In this document: in pieces, positions 18,150-27,363 of the stretch
Numbering within the stretch: position 1 is the first letter of the stretch
How the letters are laid out: each line of letters opens with the position of its first letter
Origin: Segetibacter sp. 3557_3
GTDB taxonomy: Bacteria; Bacteroidota; Bacteroidia; Chitinophagales; Chitinophagaceae
Direction: 5' to 3'
DNA length: 64,000 nt
Assembly: GCF_004354985.1 (NCBI RefSeq)
Contig: NZ_SMSK01000002.1
Location: 405,243-469,242 of the forward strand
The notes under the pieces: model-generated
Databases searched by the model: none
What the model was told of the DNA's origin: nothing
The model's input: the letters and a program-made list of their open reading frames with translations, nothing else
Program-made: the position numbers and the translations under genes

Positions 18150-18323
18150 ATGGCAAAAGCAGCGAAAACCGCGATCAAAACAAAGGACCAAAAAGCAGCA
18201 GCTGAGGCAAAGAACTGGAGTAAAGTTATCAAAGCTGTTCGTAGTCCAAAGACCGGTGCATACACTTTTAAAGAAGCAATTGTGCACAAGGATAAAGTGA
18301 AAGATTTTTTATCAGCTAAATAG
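18150..18323 (+). CDS. DUF4295 small basic protein
   Basis: A 57-residue, lysine- and alanine-rich protein (MAKAAKTAIKTKDQKAAAEA ... KDKVKDFLSAK). The position directly between rpmG and ftsY, the small size and the motif KAVRSPKTGAYTFKE identify the Bacteroidota family DUF4295. Its permanent place beside ribosomal protein genes suggests a ribosome-associated protein, but that is inference. It shares the run's promoter and is followed by a terminator before ftsY. Confidence 0.88.
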   Translation: MAKAAKTAIKTKDQKAAAEAKNWSKVIKAVRSPKTGAYTFKEAIVHKDKVKDFLSAK

Positions 18324-18346
18324 TTTTACGCTGAAACCTATGTTAA

Positions 18347-18376
18347 AGCTGTCCGTTTTTAGCGGATGGCTTTTTG
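18347..18376 (+). terminator. Terminator between the DUF4295 gene and ftsY
   Basis: A 9-bp stem AGCTGTCCG / CGGATGGCT (18347-18355, 18363-18371, two G-T pairs) followed by five T. Because ftsY starts only about 50 bases later, it may attenuate rather than fully stop transcription. Confidence 0.7.
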
Positions 18377-18423
18377 TATTTTACACCGGTGGTTAATCCA
18401 AACTAAAATCAAACAAAAAGACA

Positions 18424-19389
18424 ATGAGTTTTTTCGGAAAGTTATTTGGGAAAAAAGAAAAGGAAAGCCTTGACCAGGGTTTACAAAAGACAAAGGAAAA
18501 CTTTCTTACGAAGATCACAAAAGCCATTGCTGGTAAAAGCACCGTAGACGAAGAAGTGCTGGATAATCTTGAAGAAGCACTTGTTAGTGCCGATGTAGGT
18601 ATCGAAACCACGGTTGAAATCATTAAGCGAATTGAAGATCGGGTTAGCCGCGATAAATATGTAAATACAAGTGACCTGAACAGGCTTTTGCAGGAAGAGA
18701 TCCGTGCGGTGCTTGTTGATGCTCCTGAGCAGAGTTACAAAGACTTTTCTACCCCAACCGGAACCAAGCCCTATGTAATACTTGTGGTAGGTGTAAATGG
18801 AGTAGGTAAAACAACTACCATTGGTAAACTCGCTTATAATTTTAAGAAAGCAGGTAAGTCTGTTTTGCTTGGAGCGGCTGATACTTTCAGGGCGGCGGCT
18901 GTTGATCAGCTTACCATTTGGAGTGAGCGTACAGGTGTTCCCATTGTTAAACAATCTATGGGCAGCGACCCGGGAGCAGTGGCGTTTGATACAGTACAAA
19001 GTAGTATTTCGAGGGGATCTGATGTTGTTATTATTGACACGGCAGGCCGCCTGCACAATAAGGCATACCTGATGGATGAACTCGGAAAAATCAAAAGAGT
19101 TATCCAGAAAGGAATACCAGATGCACCACATGAAGTTTTGCTTGTGCTTGACGGATCAACCGGCCAAAATGCCCTTGAACAGGCAAAACAGTTTACAGCA
19201 GCCACCAATGTTACCGCATTGGCGATTACCAAGCTTGATGGTACAGCCAAAGGTGGGGTTGTGCTGGCTATCGCAAACCAGTTTAAGATACCGGTAAAGT
19301 TCATTGGTGTAGGGGAGAAAATGGAGGACTTGTTGATCTTTGATAAAAACGAGTTTGTTGATACGCTCTTTAGTTTGGCAGAGGAATAG
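18424..19389 (+). CDS. ftsY: Signal recognition particle receptor FtsY
   Basis: SRP-type GTPase that docks ribosome-SRP complexes at the inner membrane. The 321-residue protein is the short form: a brief basic N-terminus (MSFFGKLFGKKEKESL) replaces the long acidic A-domain of E. coli. It then has the four-helix N domain and the G domain with G1 VGVNGVGKTTTIGKLA, DTFRAAAVDQL, DTAGR and TKLDGTAKGG. The start matches other Bacteroidota FtsY. It ends the ribosomal run. Confidence 0.96.
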   Translation: MSFFGKLFGKKEKESLDQGLQKTKENFLTKITKAIAGKSTVDEEVLDNLEEALVSADVGIETTVEIIKRIEDRVSRDKYVNTSDLNRLLQEEIRAVLVDAPEQSYKDFSTPTGTKPYVILVVGVNGVGKTTTIGKLAYNFKKAGKSVLLGAADTFRAAAVDQLTIWSERTGVPIVKQSMGSDPGAVAFDTVQSSISRGSDVVIIDTAGRLHNKAYLMDELGKIKRVIQKGIPDAPHEVLLVLDGSTGQNALEQAKQFTAATNVTALAITKLDGTAKGGVVLAIANQFKIPVKFIGVGEKMEDLLIFDKNEFVDTLFSLAEE

Positions 19390-19704
19390 CTGAAGTGCTT
19401 TTTCCTGCATCATATAACACCCATTTTATTATTGTTTTACCTGGCGCTTTCTTTATCCTAAGGATCGTTGTAGGGTTTGTATGAAGGATATCAGGGACGA
19501 ACGCCCTTACATCGAAGAATTTTCCGTGAACTTTTCTTGATCCTACAGTAACAATATTAAACGATAAACCAGATTGGGTAGGTGCTGTTGCCAGGAAGCT
19601 GCGCAATGGAAATAAAGTACAAGAGTGCGACGCAACGATGTTTGGCAGAATTACACACGCCGGGTTCCAAAAAAATTTCTTGACGAATAGACATTGATCT
19701 ACCT
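19390..19704. other. Gene-free stretch with an unusual open minus-strand frame
   Basis: On the minus strand the frame stays open for about 110 codons (19702 down to 19370) but has no ATG; the first possible start is TTG at 19606. The reading (KVHGKFFDVRAFVPDIL, LRIKKAPGKTIIKWVLYDAG) has a protein-like composition but no recognised family, and it runs into the ftsY 3' end. It may be a decayed gene. The right part contains one copy of a dispersed repeat (19618-19668). Confidence 0.35.
19618..19668 (+). repeat. Dispersed intergenic repeat, copy 1
   Basis: TACAAGAGTGCGACGCAACG at 19618-19637 matches 19 of 20 bases of a second intergenic site at 50989-51008. Both copies have GCCGGGT(T)CC at nearly the same distance downstream (offset 41 here, 42 in the other). 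The conserved ends with a variable middle point to a dispersed short element of about 50 bases. Confidence 0.55.
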
Positions 19705-20874
19705 ATGGACATTCTTCTGTTTGATACAGCCATCCGGGATCAGCTGATGCCCCTCACGCTTACTAAAGCGCTTTCCGGAATTCGGATGGGTATTTTTACT
19801 GGGATGGAGCGCTGGAACTTAATATCTGGTACACGTGTACAGGTATTGACGGATACTTACCTAGCTGAACTTTACGACCCTTTGGAGCTGCGGGATTTTC
19901 TTATGATTGACAGCAGTGTTATTGTAACCGAAGCTCTCGTGGAGTCGCTTTTGAGCCTTGATAACGGCGAGGGTTTATTCGACAATAATGGATTAATTGG
20001 AGGGAGGGTACTGCCAGGCGCACTGCCCGAATTTGGCGACGATTTTTCGTCATTGTTTTCGCAGAAGCGTTCCTTTGAATTGGTGAAGCGGATAGATCTT
20101 CCATGCCATGTATTTCAATGGAACGCCGAAGTGCTTGAATTTGACTTTCGGCTGGTGACGAAAGGGCGGGCGTCCGCAGGAGGGTACGATTCGGTTCAAA
20201 TGTCCAATCCATCAAACATCTTTATCGAAGAGGGAGCCGTTCTTGATTTTTGTATACTTAATGCTTCGCATGGCCCGATTTACGTTGGAAAGGGTGCTAC
20301 GATTATGGAAGGGTCGACAATACGTGGGCCATTTGCGTTGTGTGATACGGCAACGGTGAAGATGGGTACAAAAATTTATGGTGCCACAACGATAGGTCCG
20401 GGCTGTGTTGCAGGAGGAGAAATCAAGAATGCGATTATGATGGGTTATACCAACAAAGCGCATGACGGGTACCTTGGTGACAGCGCGATTGGTGAATGGT
20501 GTAACCTTGGTGCAGGAACAAGCAACAGTAATGTAAAAAATACCGCTGGTGAAGTGAAGCTTTGGAATTATCACCAACGCGCCTTTGTTTCGGCAGGTAA
20601 TAAAGGGGGACTGGTGATGGGCGACTACTCCAGGACAGCGATCAATACATCCATCAATACAGGAACAGTGGCAGGTGTGTGCTGCAACATTTTTGGAGAG
20701 GGCCTGACGCCTAAGATAATTCCCAACTTCACGTGGGGCACAAAAGAACTGAGCCGTTATGAGTTCGATAAAGCCCTAAAAGACATCTCGAAATGGAAAC
20801 AAATGAAGAATAAATTATTCTCGGAAAGTGAAATTTCGATTTTGAAGTATGTGTTCGATAATTACAATGACTAA
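19705..20874 (+). CDS. GlmU-like putative sugar nucleotidyltransferase
   Basis: A 389-residue protein of the Bacteroidota alternative GlmU family. The N-terminal half replaces a canonical Rossmann nucleotidyltransferase (MDILLFDTAIRDQLMPLTLTK; the usual GxGTRMxP loop is not present). The C-terminal half is a left-handed beta-helix of hexapeptide repeats (GPIYVGKGATIMEGSTIRGP, IGPGCVAGGEIKNAIMMGY, LGAGTSNSNVKN). It is thought to act in UDP-GlcNAc supply or related sugar activation; the exact reaction is not established here. It is followed by tpiA after 47 bases on the same strand, probably in one transcript. Confidence 0.82.
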   Translation: MDILLFDTAIRDQLMPLTLTKALSGIRMGIFTGMERWNLISGTRVQVLTDTYLAELYDPLELRDFLMIDSSVIVTEALVESLLSLDNGEGLFDNNGLIGGRVLPGALPEFGDDFSSLFSQKRSFELVKRIDLPCHVFQWNAEVLEFDFRLVTKGRASAGGYDSVQMSNPSNIFIEEGAVLDFCILNASHGPIYVGKGATIMEGSTIRGPFALCDTATVKMGTKIYGATTIGPGCVAGGEIKNAIMMGYTNKAHDGYLGDSAIGEWCNLGAGTSNSNVKNTAGEVKLWNYHQRAFVSAGNKGGLVMGDYSRTAINTSINTGTVAGVCCNIFGEGLTPKIIPNFTWGTKELSRYEFDKALKDISKWKQMKNKLFSESEISILKYVFDNYND

Positions 20875-20921
20875 CTTTCGCAGGTACATAACAACCATAA
20901 ATTAAACTTAAACCGGATAAT

Positions 20922-21683
20922 ATGCGATATCAGATTGCGGCAGCCAACTGGAAAATGAATCTAAGCTGGGATGAAGCCGATAACCTTCTTACAGAAGTGC
21001 TTTCTTTAACTGCTTCAGTAAAGGAGAGTCAGCGGGTTGTTTTTGCCGTACCGGCACCTTACCTTGATATGGCGGTGGGTCATATTGCCGACAAGTTTCA
21101 CATGCATGTTGCTGCGCAAAATTGTCACTCTAAAAAATCCGGTGCCTTCACTGGCGAGATCTCTGTTCAAATGCTTAACTCCGTAGAGGTGGAATACGTG
21201 ATAATCGGTCACAGTGAGCGAAGAGAGTATTTCAACGAGTCTAATCAATTCCTTGCTGAAAAAATTGATATCGCGCTTGAATACGGGATCAAACCAATTT
21301 TTTGCTGCGGTGAAGCTTTACCCATTCGTGAAAGCGGAGGACAAAATGAATTTGTGAGCACCCAGCTTCAAGAGTCGCTTTACCATCTTTCGGCGGAGCA
21401 GGTGAAACAAGTGGTTATTGCTTATGAACCGATTTGGGCAATCGGAACGGGCAAAACAGCCTCGAGTGAGCAGGCACAGGAAATGCACGCGCACATCAGG
21501 AGCGAGTTAGCTGGTAAATACGGCCGTGAAATTGCGGACCAAATATCCATTTTATACGGTGGAAGTGTAAAAGCTTCAAATGCGAAAGAAATATTTCATC
21601 AGCCCGACGTTGATGGGGGACTCGTGGGAGGAGCATCGCTGGTTGCTGAAGAATTTGTTGCCATTATAAATGCACTTAAATAA
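20922..21683 (+). CDS. tpiA: Triosephosphate isomerase
   Basis: Glycolytic TIM-barrel enzyme interconverting dihydroxyacetone phosphate and glyceraldehyde-3-phosphate. The 253-residue protein has the N-terminal substrate loop AANWKMN, catalytic His in IIGHSERRE, catalytic Glu in AYEPIWAIGTGKTA, the flexible loop 6 and phosphate-binding YGGSVKASNA and DGGLVGGASL. Full length and canonical. It shares orientation with the GlmU-like gene and ends at a strong terminator. Confidence 0.98.
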   Translation: MRYQIAAANWKMNLSWDEADNLLTEVLSLTASVKESQRVVFAVPAPYLDMAVGHIADKFHMHVAAQNCHSKKSGAFTGEISVQMLNSVEVEYVIIGHSERREYFNESNQFLAEKIDIALEYGIKPIFCCGEALPIRESGGQNEFVSTQLQESLYHLSAEQVKQVVIAYEPIWAIGTGKTASSEQAQEMHAHIRSELAGKYGREIADQISILYGGSVKASNAKEIFHQPDVDGGLVGGASLVAEEFVAIINALK

Positions 21684-21686
21684 ATG

Positions 21687-21725
21687 AAAGTGCCGGCGGG
21701 GCTAGTCCTGCCGGCACTTTTACAA
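21687..21725 (+). terminator. Rho-independent terminator of tpiA
   Basis: An 11-bp stem AAAGTGCCGGC / GCCGGCACTTT (21687-21697, 21710-21720) and a following T-run, starting three bases after the tpiA stop. Confidence 0.9.
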
Positions 21726-21818
21726 TTCATGTTGGGAACCTGAACGGCCAGGTTACTCTTAGGGATAGATGAAGAATCCTATGACTGTAGATGCTTCTGT
21801 CAGGATGTGTATCCCAGG

Positions 21819-22298
21819 TTACCAAAGCATCTTCTTACGCTCCATAAGCACAAACTCGTCTTTCGCTTTTATAGCATGCCTGGGTTTACCAATGGCTGAA
21901 AAAAGTTGTTCCAAAATGTTCGTTAATCCGCTAAGGGTGACCGGCTTTATGAGGTAAAAGTCTGCTTGTTCTTTGTAGCAAGTGTCAATATCGCGCATGT
22001 TATGCGATGTAGAATAAACGATAACCCAGGTGGTTTTAAGTACAGGATTTAGCCTGATCTGCTTCAAGCATTCCACTCCGTTTCGCACTGGCATATTCAG
22101 GTCCAGAAAAATCAACTCCGGTGGAGGGTTTGTTTTCAGATAGGTAATACATTTTCCGCCATCGGTGGCGTGAAACACCTCATAACTGGAAATGATTTTT
22201 GAAATACCTTCACTAAGGAAGTCGGCATCATCTTTATCATCATCCGCTATGAGTATATTGATGTTTGGGTTCATAGAATTATTCAGGTTTACGATCAT
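21819..22298 (-). CDS. Single-domain response regulator (CheY/Rcp1-like)
   Basis: A receiver domain without an output domain, 159 residues from ATG 22298 (ATG 22274, MNPNINILIADDD, is an equally good start). Acidic pocket DDD at the end of strand 1, phosphoacceptor Asp66 in LIFLDLNMP, Thr/Ser in VYSTS and the lysine in LIKPVT are all present. The EGISKIISSYEVFHATDGG pattern is the Bacteroidota Rcp1-like type that usually pairs with hybrid PAS histidine kinases. No kinase gene is adjacent, so its partner is unknown. Confidence 0.9.
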   Translation of the reverse strand: MIVNLNNSMNPNINILIADDDKDDADFLSEGISKIISSYEVFHATDGGKCITYLKTNPPPELIFLDLNMPVRNGVECLKQIRLNPVLKTTWVIVYSTSHNMRDIDTCYKEQADFYLIKPVTLSGLTNILEQLFSAIGKPRHAIKAKDEFVLMERKKMLW

Positions 22299-23281
22299 TG
22301 TAAAAGGTTTCGAAAATCACCTATAATCGTTGTCATGATTTTGGTTTCGTAAAGAGAAGATAATAAGCCCAATTGGATGCTTTTACCAGGTTATCGGCTT
22401 ATTAAATTCTTTCTAACTCGCTCGTGTTCAGTTCTTGTAACACCACTGTCTTGTGAAAAGTTTACCGTACAGTTGAAATTTGCTCATGCCTGTTTCGGTC
22501 ATAAAACCTGTTAATTGTAGGTATGTGATGGAGAAACACCGCAGAATGTTGCAATCACATCATTTTTCCAGTCCGACAGATAGAAACAGCTCAAAAACAT
22601 GATAAGGCTAAGCAGTCATCCGTCCTTATAAATTCTTCCAATTGAAAGCGCTAATGCAAGCTTAACAAAAGGAACTTTTTCAAGTACCTGGCATACGCAA
22701 ACAATCATTTTTTAAGGTTGACAAGCCTTTACGGGTTAAGTTTGTTTAAGTGTGTTATAACAAATCACTTCTTTTTCTACTCATATCAAAGTTAATCATA
22801 TTTGTTGATCAGAAAAGTTTTGGAGTCCTTAAATTAGAAAAAGTATAAGGTGTAACTCACTGTTCACCAGGTGAATGCATGTTTTAAGTGGGGGTGAGCT
22901 AAATGTGGAATATGGGATCAGCCAGTTGCCCCGTTTGGCCGGGCAAGACTGTAATGAGATTACGGTGTACTTGCTAGATCATGGTGGGGCAAACGAATTA
23001 ATAATAAACCAAAGAAGGGGCGTGTTATTCCCGGCCCTTCACTGAGCTGGCATTCTAATAACTCGGACGGAAGTAACAGCGAGGAGTAGCTATTGCAGTT
23101 GTTCTTTCTGCCGGGAACAAGTGTTGTCAACAGGGTACCCTGTACATGGATGGCGTTATAACAGATACATTCAAACCGATGATCTTGCTGCATGCCGTAA
23201 AAACCCTTGACTTACGGAGTAATGCTTTACAAGTGCTTGGGAAACCGTCGTATTTTTAGCCATTAACACTGCGTAGCATAA
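22299..23281. other. Long gene-poor stretch
   Basis: Nearly 1 kb without a convincing gene. It is AT-rich in the left half (22300-22860). Two weak frames occur on the right: a plus-strand frame 22875-23045 (56 residues, starts MHVLSGGELNVEYG) and a minus-strand frame 22960-23193 (77 residues). They overlap and neither has a recognised family. They may be remnants. No tRNA, riboswitch or terminator was recognised. A TATTTTTA box about 30 bases before the flippase gene may be its promoter. Confidence 0.4.
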
Positions 23282-24577
23282 ATGAGCTTTCAACAACAGG
23301 TTATACAAGGTCTGATATGGAGAGGGATGTATTTTCTAACCGTTCTGTTGATAAACATATTTGTTTCCCGGTATTTCGAAGCTGAGAATGCGGGTTGGAT
23401 ATTTTATTTCTGTAATAATCTGTCGTTACTGATGCTTATCGCCGGATTAACAATGGAAAATGCGGTAAATTATTATGGGTCGAATGGTCAGATCAATCGC
23501 AATAGCCTTGCCTGGTTTTCTTTGATCTGGTCCCTGGTGGTGAGTATCATTGTCGGTCTCTTCCTGGTCATATATTATACCTGGATCCATACCGTTACAA
23601 CAGAGCAGCGGAATGACTACCTGTTCTATTCCCTTTGTTATATTGCCGGTATACAGCTGACCAGTCTTTTTACTGTCCAGTTTTATTCGCTTAAAAACTT
23701 CATTGTACCTAATGTCCTGATGATCCTCCTGAATATGTTGTTGATCTTGTCTATTCCAAAAAAACAAACGATCGCACAGACGGGTTCAGGCTTTTCTGTA
23801 GACATTTATTTCGCGTACTTTCTTGCAACAGGTGTTTTACTGGCGGGAGGATTTCTTGTCTATAACAAAAGTTGGCAGCAGGTTTCATTGCCCACTTGGC
23901 CGGAGTATCGTAAGCTTTTTAAATACGCGCTGCCGGCACTTGGGGCAAACCTGGTTTTTTTTCTGGTATACCGGGTTGATTACTGGTTTGTGGAGAAGTT
24001 CAACAGCGATGCGGCGTTAGGCAATTATATACAGGTTTCGAAGCTTGCTCAGATGCTCTTGATTATTCCGGCAATTGTTTCAAGCGTTGTATTCCCGCAT
24101 ACAGCCAGCGGAAGCGAGCGTTCGACCATAAAAGATAACATCCTGAGAATTGGTCGTTTTACCTCTGTAGGGTATGTTGTGTTATTTTGCCTTGTACTCA
24201 TTGCCGGCAAATGGTTATTTCCCTTTGTGTTTGGTAAAACATATGACCTGATGTATGTGCCTTTTTTGTTTATTCTTCCGGGTATATGGGCACTTAGTAA
24301 TCTTACTGTTTTGAGTGCGTATTTTGGCGGCATCAACAAGGTAAGTGTCAACCTCAAGGGGGCAGTATTGGCTCTCGTGCTGATACTTGTTCTTGACGTC
24401 ATTTTCATTCCCAAACATGGTATTATTGCTGCGGCCATGATAAGCTCAGCCGGCTACATGGTTAACTTCCTGTATTCCTTTGTTCATATGAGGAAAGAAC
24501 ACGGGATTGCTTTTAAAGATTACTGGACCATTAAAAAAGGTGACATACAATGGCTGAGATCCTTGACGCAATCTTAG
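23282..24577 (+). CDS. Oligosaccharide flippase family protein (Wzx/MurJ-like)
   Basis: A 431-residue polytopic inner-membrane protein with about 12 hydrophobic segments, of the MOP exporter (polysaccharide biosynthesis) family. The N-terminus (IQGLIWRGMYFLTVLLINIFVSRYFEAENAGW) and central KYALPALGANLVFFLVYRVDYWFVEKF are typical. It probably flips a lipid-linked oligosaccharide. It overlaps the next gene, a glycosyltransferase, by 28 bases, so the two are translationally coupled. Only these two genes of a larger polysaccharide locus are here. Confidence 0.86.
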   Translation: MSFQQQVIQGLIWRGMYFLTVLLINIFVSRYFEAENAGWIFYFCNNLSLLMLIAGLTMENAVNYYGSNGQINRNSLAWFSLIWSLVVSIIVGLFLVIYYTWIHTVTTEQRNDYLFYSLCYIAGIQLTSLFTVQFYSLKNFIVPNVLMILLNMLLILSIPKKQTIAQTGSGFSVDIYFAYFLATGVLLAGGFLVYNKSWQQVSLPTWPEYRKLFKYALPALGANLVFFLVYRVDYWFVEKFNSDAALGNYIQVSKLAQMLLIIPAIVSSVVFPHTASGSERSTIKDNILRIGRFTSVGYVVLFCLVLIAGKWLFPFVFGKTYDLMYVPFLFILPGIWALSNLTVLSAYFGGINKVSVNLKGAVLALVLILVLDVIFIPKHGIIAAAMISSAGYMVNFLYSFVHMRKEHGIAFKDYWTIKKGDIQWLRSLTQS

Positions 24578-25767
24578 GGAAGGTAAACTTTCCGTATAAG
24601 GATTATGTGCTGGTGTTGCCGGGCTGGTACCCTACCTGGCTGGATCCATACCCAGGCGACTTCAACCAGCGCCAGGTTTTCGCCGCGGGATTACATGTTC
24701 CGCAACTTGTTTTGTACATCGGTAAAGACACGAGCGGAACCTTAAAGTCAGTTGAAGCGAGGGTTTACCAGCCAAAGGAGACCGTAACGGAAATCATCGT
24801 GGTTTATCCTGGTTCAAATGGCATCCTTGAGCCGGTAAAGTCAAATTATACTTTCTTCAGACTGCTGCTTCAATACAGTCTGTCTATCCGGAAGCGGTGG
24901 GGCAGACCCTTGCTTTTGCACAGTTATATTGTCATTCGTGGTGGTTTGGCCGGCTGGCTGCTGTCCGTGAAGTGGAACCTTCGACTCGTTCTTTCTGAAC
25001 ACTGGACAATTTATGATCCGGAAGATCCCGGGTACCTGCCTAAGAGAAATCCGGTATTTCAATCGGCGGTAAGATTGGTTTTTAAGCGTATCAGCAGGCT
25101 CTTGCCAGTCTCGGAAAAACTTGGCATACAGGCGGTTAAGTTGAATAGGGAAGTGCCATACAAGGTTATTCCTAACGTAGTAGACACAAGGCTGTTTTAC
25201 CGGACCAAACGTGATACGGCTCCCAGCCGACACTTCCGCTTTATTCATGTATCAACCATGACCTACCAAAAAAATGCAATTGGGATTATAAAAACCTTCA
25301 ATCGTTTTAGTCAACATCACGACAGTTGCAGCTTGCATATGGTTGGTCCATACCCGGCTGAAGTTTTTGAGTATGCAAGCAGGTTGAATGCGCCAGGAAA
25401 GATTCTTTTCTCAGGCCCGGTTACCTACAGCGAGGTGGGGGCTTTCATAAGGCAAGCCGATGCACTGGTTTTATTTAGCAGGTATGAAAACCTGCCATGC
25501 GTGGTTTTAGAATCGCTATGCTGCGGGGTTCCGGTGATCAGTACCGGGGTTGGTGGTATACCCGAAGTAATTAATGATACCAACGGGATTTTGATTGATA
25601 ACGAAAACGAGCAGCAGTTGGAACGCGCATTCGAAAGAATGCTTAATCAGCACTTTGACGTTAACAGCGAATTGATGGCACAAAGGGCCTGTGCGCTTTA
25701 CAGCCTTGAAAGTGTGGGTAAGCAAATAAAGGGAGTGTATGAAGAATTATTGCATAGGCGACTTTAG
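24550..25767 (+). CDS. GT4-family glycosyltransferase
   Basis: GT-B fold glycosyltransferase, 405 residues. The N-terminal domain starts after about 18 residues (YVLVLPGWYPTWLDPYPGDF). The C-terminal nucleotide-sugar-binding domain is the Glycos_transf_1 type with the EX7E-like motif ENLPCVVLESLCCG and TGVGGIPEVIND. The start at 24550 lies inside the flippase gene; a GTG at about 24607 would also fit but would remove the coupling. Donor and acceptor are unknown. Its stop codon overlaps the convergent acyl-CoA-binding protein gene by four bases. Confidence 0.88.
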   Translation: MAEILDAILGKVNFPYKDYVLVLPGWYPTWLDPYPGDFNQRQVFAAGLHVPQLVLYIGKDTSGTLKSVEARVYQPKETVTEIIVVYPGSNGILEPVKSNYTFFRLLLQYSLSIRKRWGRPLLLHSYIVIRGGLAGWLLSVKWNLRLVLSEHWTIYDPEDPGYLPKRNPVFQSAVRLVFKRISRLLPVSEKLGIQAVKLNREVPYKVIPNVVDTRLFYRTKRDTAPSRHFRFIHVSTMTYQKNAIGIIKTFNRFSQHHDSCSLHMVGPYPAEVFEYASRLNAPGKILFSGPVTYSEVGAFIRQADALVLFSRYENLPCVVLESLCCGVPVISTGVGGIPEVINDTNGILIDNENEQQLERAFERMLNQHFDVNSELMAQRACALYSLESVGKQIKGVYEELLHRRL

Positions 25768-26021
25768 TTCTTAAGTTTATTGACCAGCCGAATGTAATCG
25801 TTCTGGGCTTCCTGTTGAGTTTTACCTTTTAGCGCCGACCAGGCTTCGTATTTTGCTTTAGCAACAAAATCAAAAGGGTTTTCCGGGGGAGCTACATTTA
25901 CATCTCCAAGGGTTGACTGCTTATAAAGCGAATACAACTGGAGCAGGGTTTCATTACTCGGTTTTTGACCAAGCCTTTCACTTTCTTTTACTGCTTTTTC
26001 AAATAGCGACAACACTTCCAT
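25764..26021 (-). CDS. Acyl-CoA-binding protein
   Basis: An 85-residue, all-helical protein with the ACBP signature: LLQLYSLYKQSTLGDVN, then FDFVAKAKYEAWSALKGKT and EAQNDYIRLV. It binds medium- and long-chain acyl-CoA esters in the cytoplasm. The Tyr and Lys of the acyl-CoA pocket (YKQ, KAKYEAW) are present. ACBP is scattered in bacteria but widespread in Bacteroidota. It is transcribed toward the glycosyltransferase with a 4-base tail-to-tail overlap and has no functional neighbours. Confidence 0.92.
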   Translation of the reverse strand: MEVLSLFEKAVKESERLGQKPSNETLLQLYSLYKQSTLGDVNVAPPENPFDFVAKAKYEAWSALKGKTQQEAQNDYIRLVNKLKN

Positions 26022-26204
26022 ACGATCTGATTTTCAGTTCGAAAATAAGTAATTCTACCACCAACCATTCGAAGTTTTATTAACAGCATTTGCAGCGGCT
26101 AAACTAAGGCAGCGGAAGCTCAGGCAAATACTGAATTGCTGTTGTTTTGATAACAACCAGGAATTGTTTCGCCCGGGGTTTTAGGCTTCCTGAAAGGCAG
26201 AATG

Positions 26205-26236
26205 TTGCGTAGGCAACTTAATATAAGATAGATTTG
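26205..26236 (+). promoter_or_regulatory. Promoter of the ABC-2 permease gene
   Basis: TTG at 26205-26207, a 21-base spacer and TAGATTTG at 26229-26236, a full match to TAnnTTTG. It lies 19 bases before the ATG at 26256. Confidence 0.6.
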
Positions 26237-26255
26237 CGCCCCATAACCTTAATAA

Positions 26256-27362
26256 ATGGCCGAAAAGTATAACCAGGTAAGCGCAATGCTTGCAATTACA
26301 AGAGCGAGCCTGCAGGCCATCAGGCGAAGTCCTTCTGCTATCATTTTCAGCCTTGCGTTCCCAATGATCTTCATCCTCATTTTTGGTTTCATAGGTGGTG
26401 GTGGAGCAATGTCATTCAACCTCTCAATTGATCCCGTTTCCGATACTTTGAACCCCGTCTACTTTGCCTTGAAGTCGGTGCCGGGAGTTACTATCATTAA
26501 AAAAGGTGAGCAGGAAACCCGGGAGGATCTCGAAAAAGGGAGAATTACCGCTGTACTCAATATCCGCAACAACCCGGATGGTGATATCCCCTATGAGATC
26601 AATATTCGAAGTTCTGAGTCAGTAAACCCCCAGAACTTACAGGTGCTGCAATCTATTCTAAATGCGATTATCGCTGAAATAAATAAGCAAAAGTTCCCGC
26701 GGGCACCTACTGTTGCCACCATTAATAATGATATACAAAAGATACCCGGAAGAACATTCAGACGAATCGATTTTATATTACCAGGCCAACTCGGTTTTTC
26801 CCTGCTTAGTTCAGGTGTATTTGGGGTTGCATTCCTGTTCTTCAATCTACGGCAACAGCTTGTGTTAAAACGATTTTTTGCAACTCCGATTAGCCGGACC
26901 TACATTGTACTGGGTGAAGCGTTGAGCAGGGTTATTTTCCAGATGATCACGGCTGTTGTCATCATACTTATGGGCTATTTCGCTTTCAATTATACACTAG
27001 TGAATGGGTTTGTTACTTTCCTCGAGATCATGGTGCTTAGCTTTATCGCCTTGATTGTATTTATGGGATTGGGTTTTGTTGTAAGCGGGCTTTCAAAAAG
27101 TGAGAGCACCATCCCGCCCTTTGGCAACCTGTTTACATTGCCGCAATTTTTACTGGCAGGTACCTTTTTCCCCATAGAAGTTTTCCCGGCCTGGTTGCAA
27201 CCCATTTGTAAAGTATTGCCGCTTACTCATTTTAATGCAGCCATGCGTAAGATTGCATTTGAAGGGGCGGGGCTTGTTGATTGCTCTATGGAGATTGGGA
27301 TTCTTGTTGTTTGGGGAATTGTTATTTATACGGTTGCCATAAAAGTATTTAAGTGGGAATAA
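26256..27362 (+). CDS. ABC-2 type transporter permease
   Basis: A 368-residue membrane permease: one N-terminal membrane helix (FSLAFPMIFILIFGFIGG), a large extracytoplasmic loop (about residues 50-180) and five C-terminal helices with the ABC-2 motif NLFTLPQFLLAGTFFPIEVFP. It matches the ABC2_membrane_3 / YhhJ type used in drug or polysaccharide export. No ATPase gene is adjacent, so the nucleotide-binding partner must be encoded elsewhere. An SRPBCC protein gene begins one base after its stop. Confidence 0.88.
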   Translation: MAEKYNQVSAMLAITRASLQAIRRSPSAIIFSLAFPMIFILIFGFIGGGGAMSFNLSIDPVSDTLNPVYFALKSVPGVTIIKKGEQETREDLEKGRITAVLNIRNNPDGDIPYEINIRSSESVNPQNLQVLQSILNAIIAEINKQKFPRAPTVATINNDIQKIPGRTFRRIDFILPGQLGFSLLSSGVFGVAFLFFNLRQQLVLKRFFATPISRTYIVLGEALSRVIFQMITAVVIILMGYFAFNYTLVNGFVTFLEIMVLSFIALIVFMGLGFVVSGLSKSESTIPPFGNLFTLPQFLLAGTFFPIEVFPAWLQPICKVLPLTHFNAAMRKIAFEGAGLVDCSMEIGILVVWGIVIYTVAIKVFKWE

Positions 27363-27363
27363 T

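Noticed and set aside
22960-23193. Minus-strand frame of 77 residues in the gap before the flippase gene.
   Set aside because: It overlaps another weak frame on the opposite strand and has no family; more likely chance or a remnant.
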